Assembly (NCBI GenBank): GCA_934615145.1
Contig: CAKTTM010000015.1
Span: 1 to 14,489 of the forward strand
Length of the DNA: 14,489 nt
Direction: 5' to 3'
Source of the DNA: an uncultured Clostridia bacterium
GTDB taxonomy: Bacteria; Bacillota; Clostridia; Christensenellales; Aristaeellaceae
This document shows, one piece after another, positions 13,368 to 14,489 of the stretch (position 1 is the stretch's first letter; each line of letters begins with the position of its first letter). Position numbers and translations under genes: made by a program. The notes under the pieces were generated by a model, which saw only the letters and a list, made by a program, of their open reading frames with translations, searched no databases and was not told the DNA's origin.

Positions 13368-13527
13368 ATACTGAACGAAAGAGAAAACGCACAGATGGGC
13401 CGAGGATTTTTGATGGCTGCGCTAAGCCGAAAGAACGAAGCGTAGCGGCGCCTACGCTGAGTGAAAGAGACGACGCGCAGTCGCAAAAAGACCGGCTCAT
13501 CGAAGCGTTTACGATTGAGTTCAGTAT
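13368..13527. repeat. 160-bp imperfect palindromic element (MITE-like or structured RNA)
   Basis: The termini are perfect 9-bp inverted repeats, ATACTGAAC (13368-13376) and GTTCAGTAT (13519-13527). Inside, the two halves continue to match by eye: AAACGC, GATG, GCCG, TTTTTG and CTGCGC on the left recur in the same order in the reverse complement of the right half, with small loops between. The apex is AGCGTAG/CTACGCT with a CGGCGC loop. Variants of the motif GAAAGA..ACGA..GCG recur several times on the plus strand. No credible protein is encoded. The element sits 28 bp after a stop codon and before a terminator, so it is probably transcribed as a long hairpin. Palindrome plus terminal repeats suggest a non-autonomous mobile repeat; no clear target duplication is seen. 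Confidence 0.75.
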
Positions 13528-13535
13528 ATGAACTG

Positions 13536-13563
13536 GCCGTCCGGTGCGTCCGGGCGGCTTTTT
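13536..13563 (+). terminator. Intrinsic terminator of the pirin-DsbA region
   Basis: GCCGTCCGG (13536-13544) pairs with CCGGGCGGC (13550-13558), nine pairs with one G-U, around a TGCGT loop and followed by five T (13559-13563). It closes the DsbA-like transcript after the palindromic element. Confidence 0.85.
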
Positions 13564-13615
13564 CGTGTGTCATACTGTTCACATACAATCCGTAACGCCA
13601 TGAAGGGAGAGGCCC

Positions 13616-14182
13616 GTGATCCCGATGCTTTTGCTGGCTGCCTTGCCGGAGGAAGACCGGGACTTTGTGGCGCGCCTGTTTGGGACCTATCACCGATTGA
13701 TGACAGCGCGGCTCTATCGCCAGACGGGTGACAGCCAGGTCACAGAGGATCTGCTGCAGGAGGTAGGGCTGGCGCTGTGCCGCCAGGTGAAGCATTTGCG
13801 GCGTCTGGACAGTAACATACTGCCCGCCTATATCGACTCTATGTGCAGGTACACCGCCATCGATTACCTGCGCAGGGCGCAGCGTGAGCGCAGGGAGCGT
13901 GTGGGTGACGGCGACAGCGCGCTGGGTTTTGTGCCCTCACAAGCGCCGGGCCCTGAGGAGCAGGTGATGCAGCAAGACCGTGTGGCCCGTGTACAGGCCC
14001 TGATGGCGCGCCTGTCGCCCAAAGAGCGGGAGGCCTTGCACCTGCGCTACTTCTTACAGCTGGATAACGCAGCCATCGCCCAGGCGCTGGACATCAGGCC
14101 CGCCAGCCTGCGGGTCTACATCTACCGGGCACGGGCAAAACTGGCAGCGATGCTCAGGGCGCAGGAGGAGGAAAACACGTGA
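13616..14182 (+). CDS. ECF-type RNA polymerase sigma factor
   Basis: A 188-residue sigma-70 family protein with only regions 2 and 4. Region 2 spans about 17-95, with TEDLLQEV (43-50) as the core-binding helix and YIDSMCRYTAIDYLRR (72-87) as the -10 recognition part. Region 4 spans about 118-182, with LSPKEREALHLRYF (133-146) and the helix-turn-helix DNAAIAQALDIRPASLRVYIYRAR, which would contact the -35. The linker between them is short and acidic. It would redirect RNA polymerase to a small regulon. I choose GTG 13616, with AGGGAG (13604-13609) six bases before it, over ATG 13625, which is too far from that site. A possible -10 box TACAAT (13584-13589) lies upstream without a good -35. The stop overlaps the next start (GTGA), as for a sigma/anti-sigma pair. 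Confidence 0.9.
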   Translation: MIPMLLLAALPEEDRDFVARLFGTYHRLMTARLYRQTGDSQVTEDLLQEVGLALCRQVKHLRRLDSNILPAYIDSMCRYTAIDYLRRAQRERRERVGDGDSALGFVPSQAPGPEEQVMQQDRVARVQALMARLSPKEREALHLRYFLQLDNAAIAQALDIRPASLRVYIYRARAKLAAMLRAQEEENT

Positions 14183-14489
14183 CAGACCACAAGCGCGATA
14201 GCGCAAGGCAGATGGACGCGCTGATCACAGACGCCCTCAGCCGTGAGGCGACGCAAAGCACAGATGACTTGCTGCGCCAGATGTCGGCAGGTCAGACACT
14301 GCCGACAGAGGATGAGGCCAAGCAAATGTATCGCAGTGCCTGGCCGGATATCCGGCGGGCTATCTATCAGGCGCTGCCTGAGAAGCGCAAGCCCTTTCAG
14401 CCCCTGCGGCTGCTGCGCGCGGCGGCAGTCATCCTCTGCGTCATCAGCCTGGGCTTGGCCACTGCCTATGCCACGATGCCGGGCTTTCG
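14179..14489 (+). CDS. Probable membrane anti-sigma factor, 3' end missing
   Basis: The frame opens at GTG 14179, which overlaps the TGA of the sigma gene, and runs off the window end after 103 codons. A very strong site AGGAGGAGG (14163-14171) lies seven bases ahead. The visible part has an acidic, mainly helical N-terminal region (residues 1-75, beginning MTDHKRDSARQMDALI) followed by one hydrophobic segment at about 81-100 that looks like a transmembrane helix. This topology, cytoplasmic head then a single helix and presumably an extracellular domain, fits anti-sigma factors paired with ECF sigmas. The HxxxCxxC zinc motif of ZAS anti-sigma factors is absent. The call rests mainly on position and topology; the head sequence itself is not one I recognise. 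Confidence 0.7.
   Translation, partial: MTDHKRDSARQMDALITDALSREATQSTDDLLRQMSAGQTLPTEDEAKQMYRSAWPDIRRAIYQALPEKRKPFQPLRLLRAAAVILCVISLGLATAYATMPGF

Noticed and set aside
13318..13500. Small minus-strand open frame within the palindromic element
   Set aside because: Palindromic DNA gives chance frames; no ribosome binding site or family resemblance.
13368..13527. CRISPR array
   Set aside because: The internal motif copies are imperfect, unevenly spaced and part of one palindrome; there are no regular identical repeats or spacers, and no cas genes.
12707..13795. Minus-strand open frame (362 codons) crossing the DsbA-like gene, palindrome and terminator
   Set aside because: It spans several unrelated features, has no domain signal, and overlaps two well-supported plus-strand genes.

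Overview
The window looks like a chromosomal segment of a GC-rich, anaerobic, probably gut-associated Clostridia (Bacillota) member. Supporting signs are strong AGGAGG-type ribosome binding sites, sigma-A-like promoters that stand out as AT-rich in GC-rich DNA, a tRNA-sensing T-box leader in front of serS, a SerRS of a type I associate with gut Clostridia, and an iron-hydrogenase-like sensory gene cluster typical of fermentative Clostridia. The taxonomic placement is inference; no rRNA or other marker is present.

Layout. (1) 1-708: 3' part of a MurR/RpiR-type regulator. (2) 786-4449: one likely transcription unit, starting at a good promoter (725-753), with a zinc-ribbon membrane protein, a secreted three-module cell-wall protein (L,D-transpeptidase, peptidoglycan-binding repeat, CapA-like domain) and a small flavodoxin whose start overlaps its neighbour's stop. 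It ends at an intrinsic terminator (4473-4504). (3) 4520-6093, minus strand: serS with a complete T-box leader, for which I can place a UCC serine specifier, the T-box sequence with a C matching tRNA-Ser, an antiterminator and a terminator. (4) 6110-10081, plus strand: a compact operon diverging from serS, with near-continuous start/stop overlaps: DRTGG protein, RsbW-like ATPase, iron-hydrogenase-like Fe-S protein, second DRTGG protein, PHP phosphoesterase, calcineurin-like phosphoesterase. (5) 10088-13563: pirin, nitroreductase, extradiol-dioxygenase-like protein and DsbA/FrnE-like oxidoreductase, a set with a redox or electrophile/aromatic-compound flavour, ending in a 160-bp palindromic element and an intrinsic terminator. 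(6) 13616-14489: an ECF-type sigma factor overlapping a membrane protein that is probably its anti-sigma partner and is cut by the window end.

The most interesting points are: the hydrogenase-like protein keeps all four H-cluster cysteines but has alanine where catalytic enzymes carry the proton-relay cysteine and glutamate, and no catalytic hydrogenase subunit or maturase lies in the window, which suggests a sensor; a 7-bp inverted repeat sits between the divergent serS and hydrogenase promoters; a perfect 10-bp inverted repeat can hide the pirin ribosome binding site in read-through mRNA; and the imperfect 160-bp palindrome in the 3' UTR of the DsbA-like gene looks like a MITE or structured RNA with internal repeats. 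I did not find a clearly new defence or mobile system.
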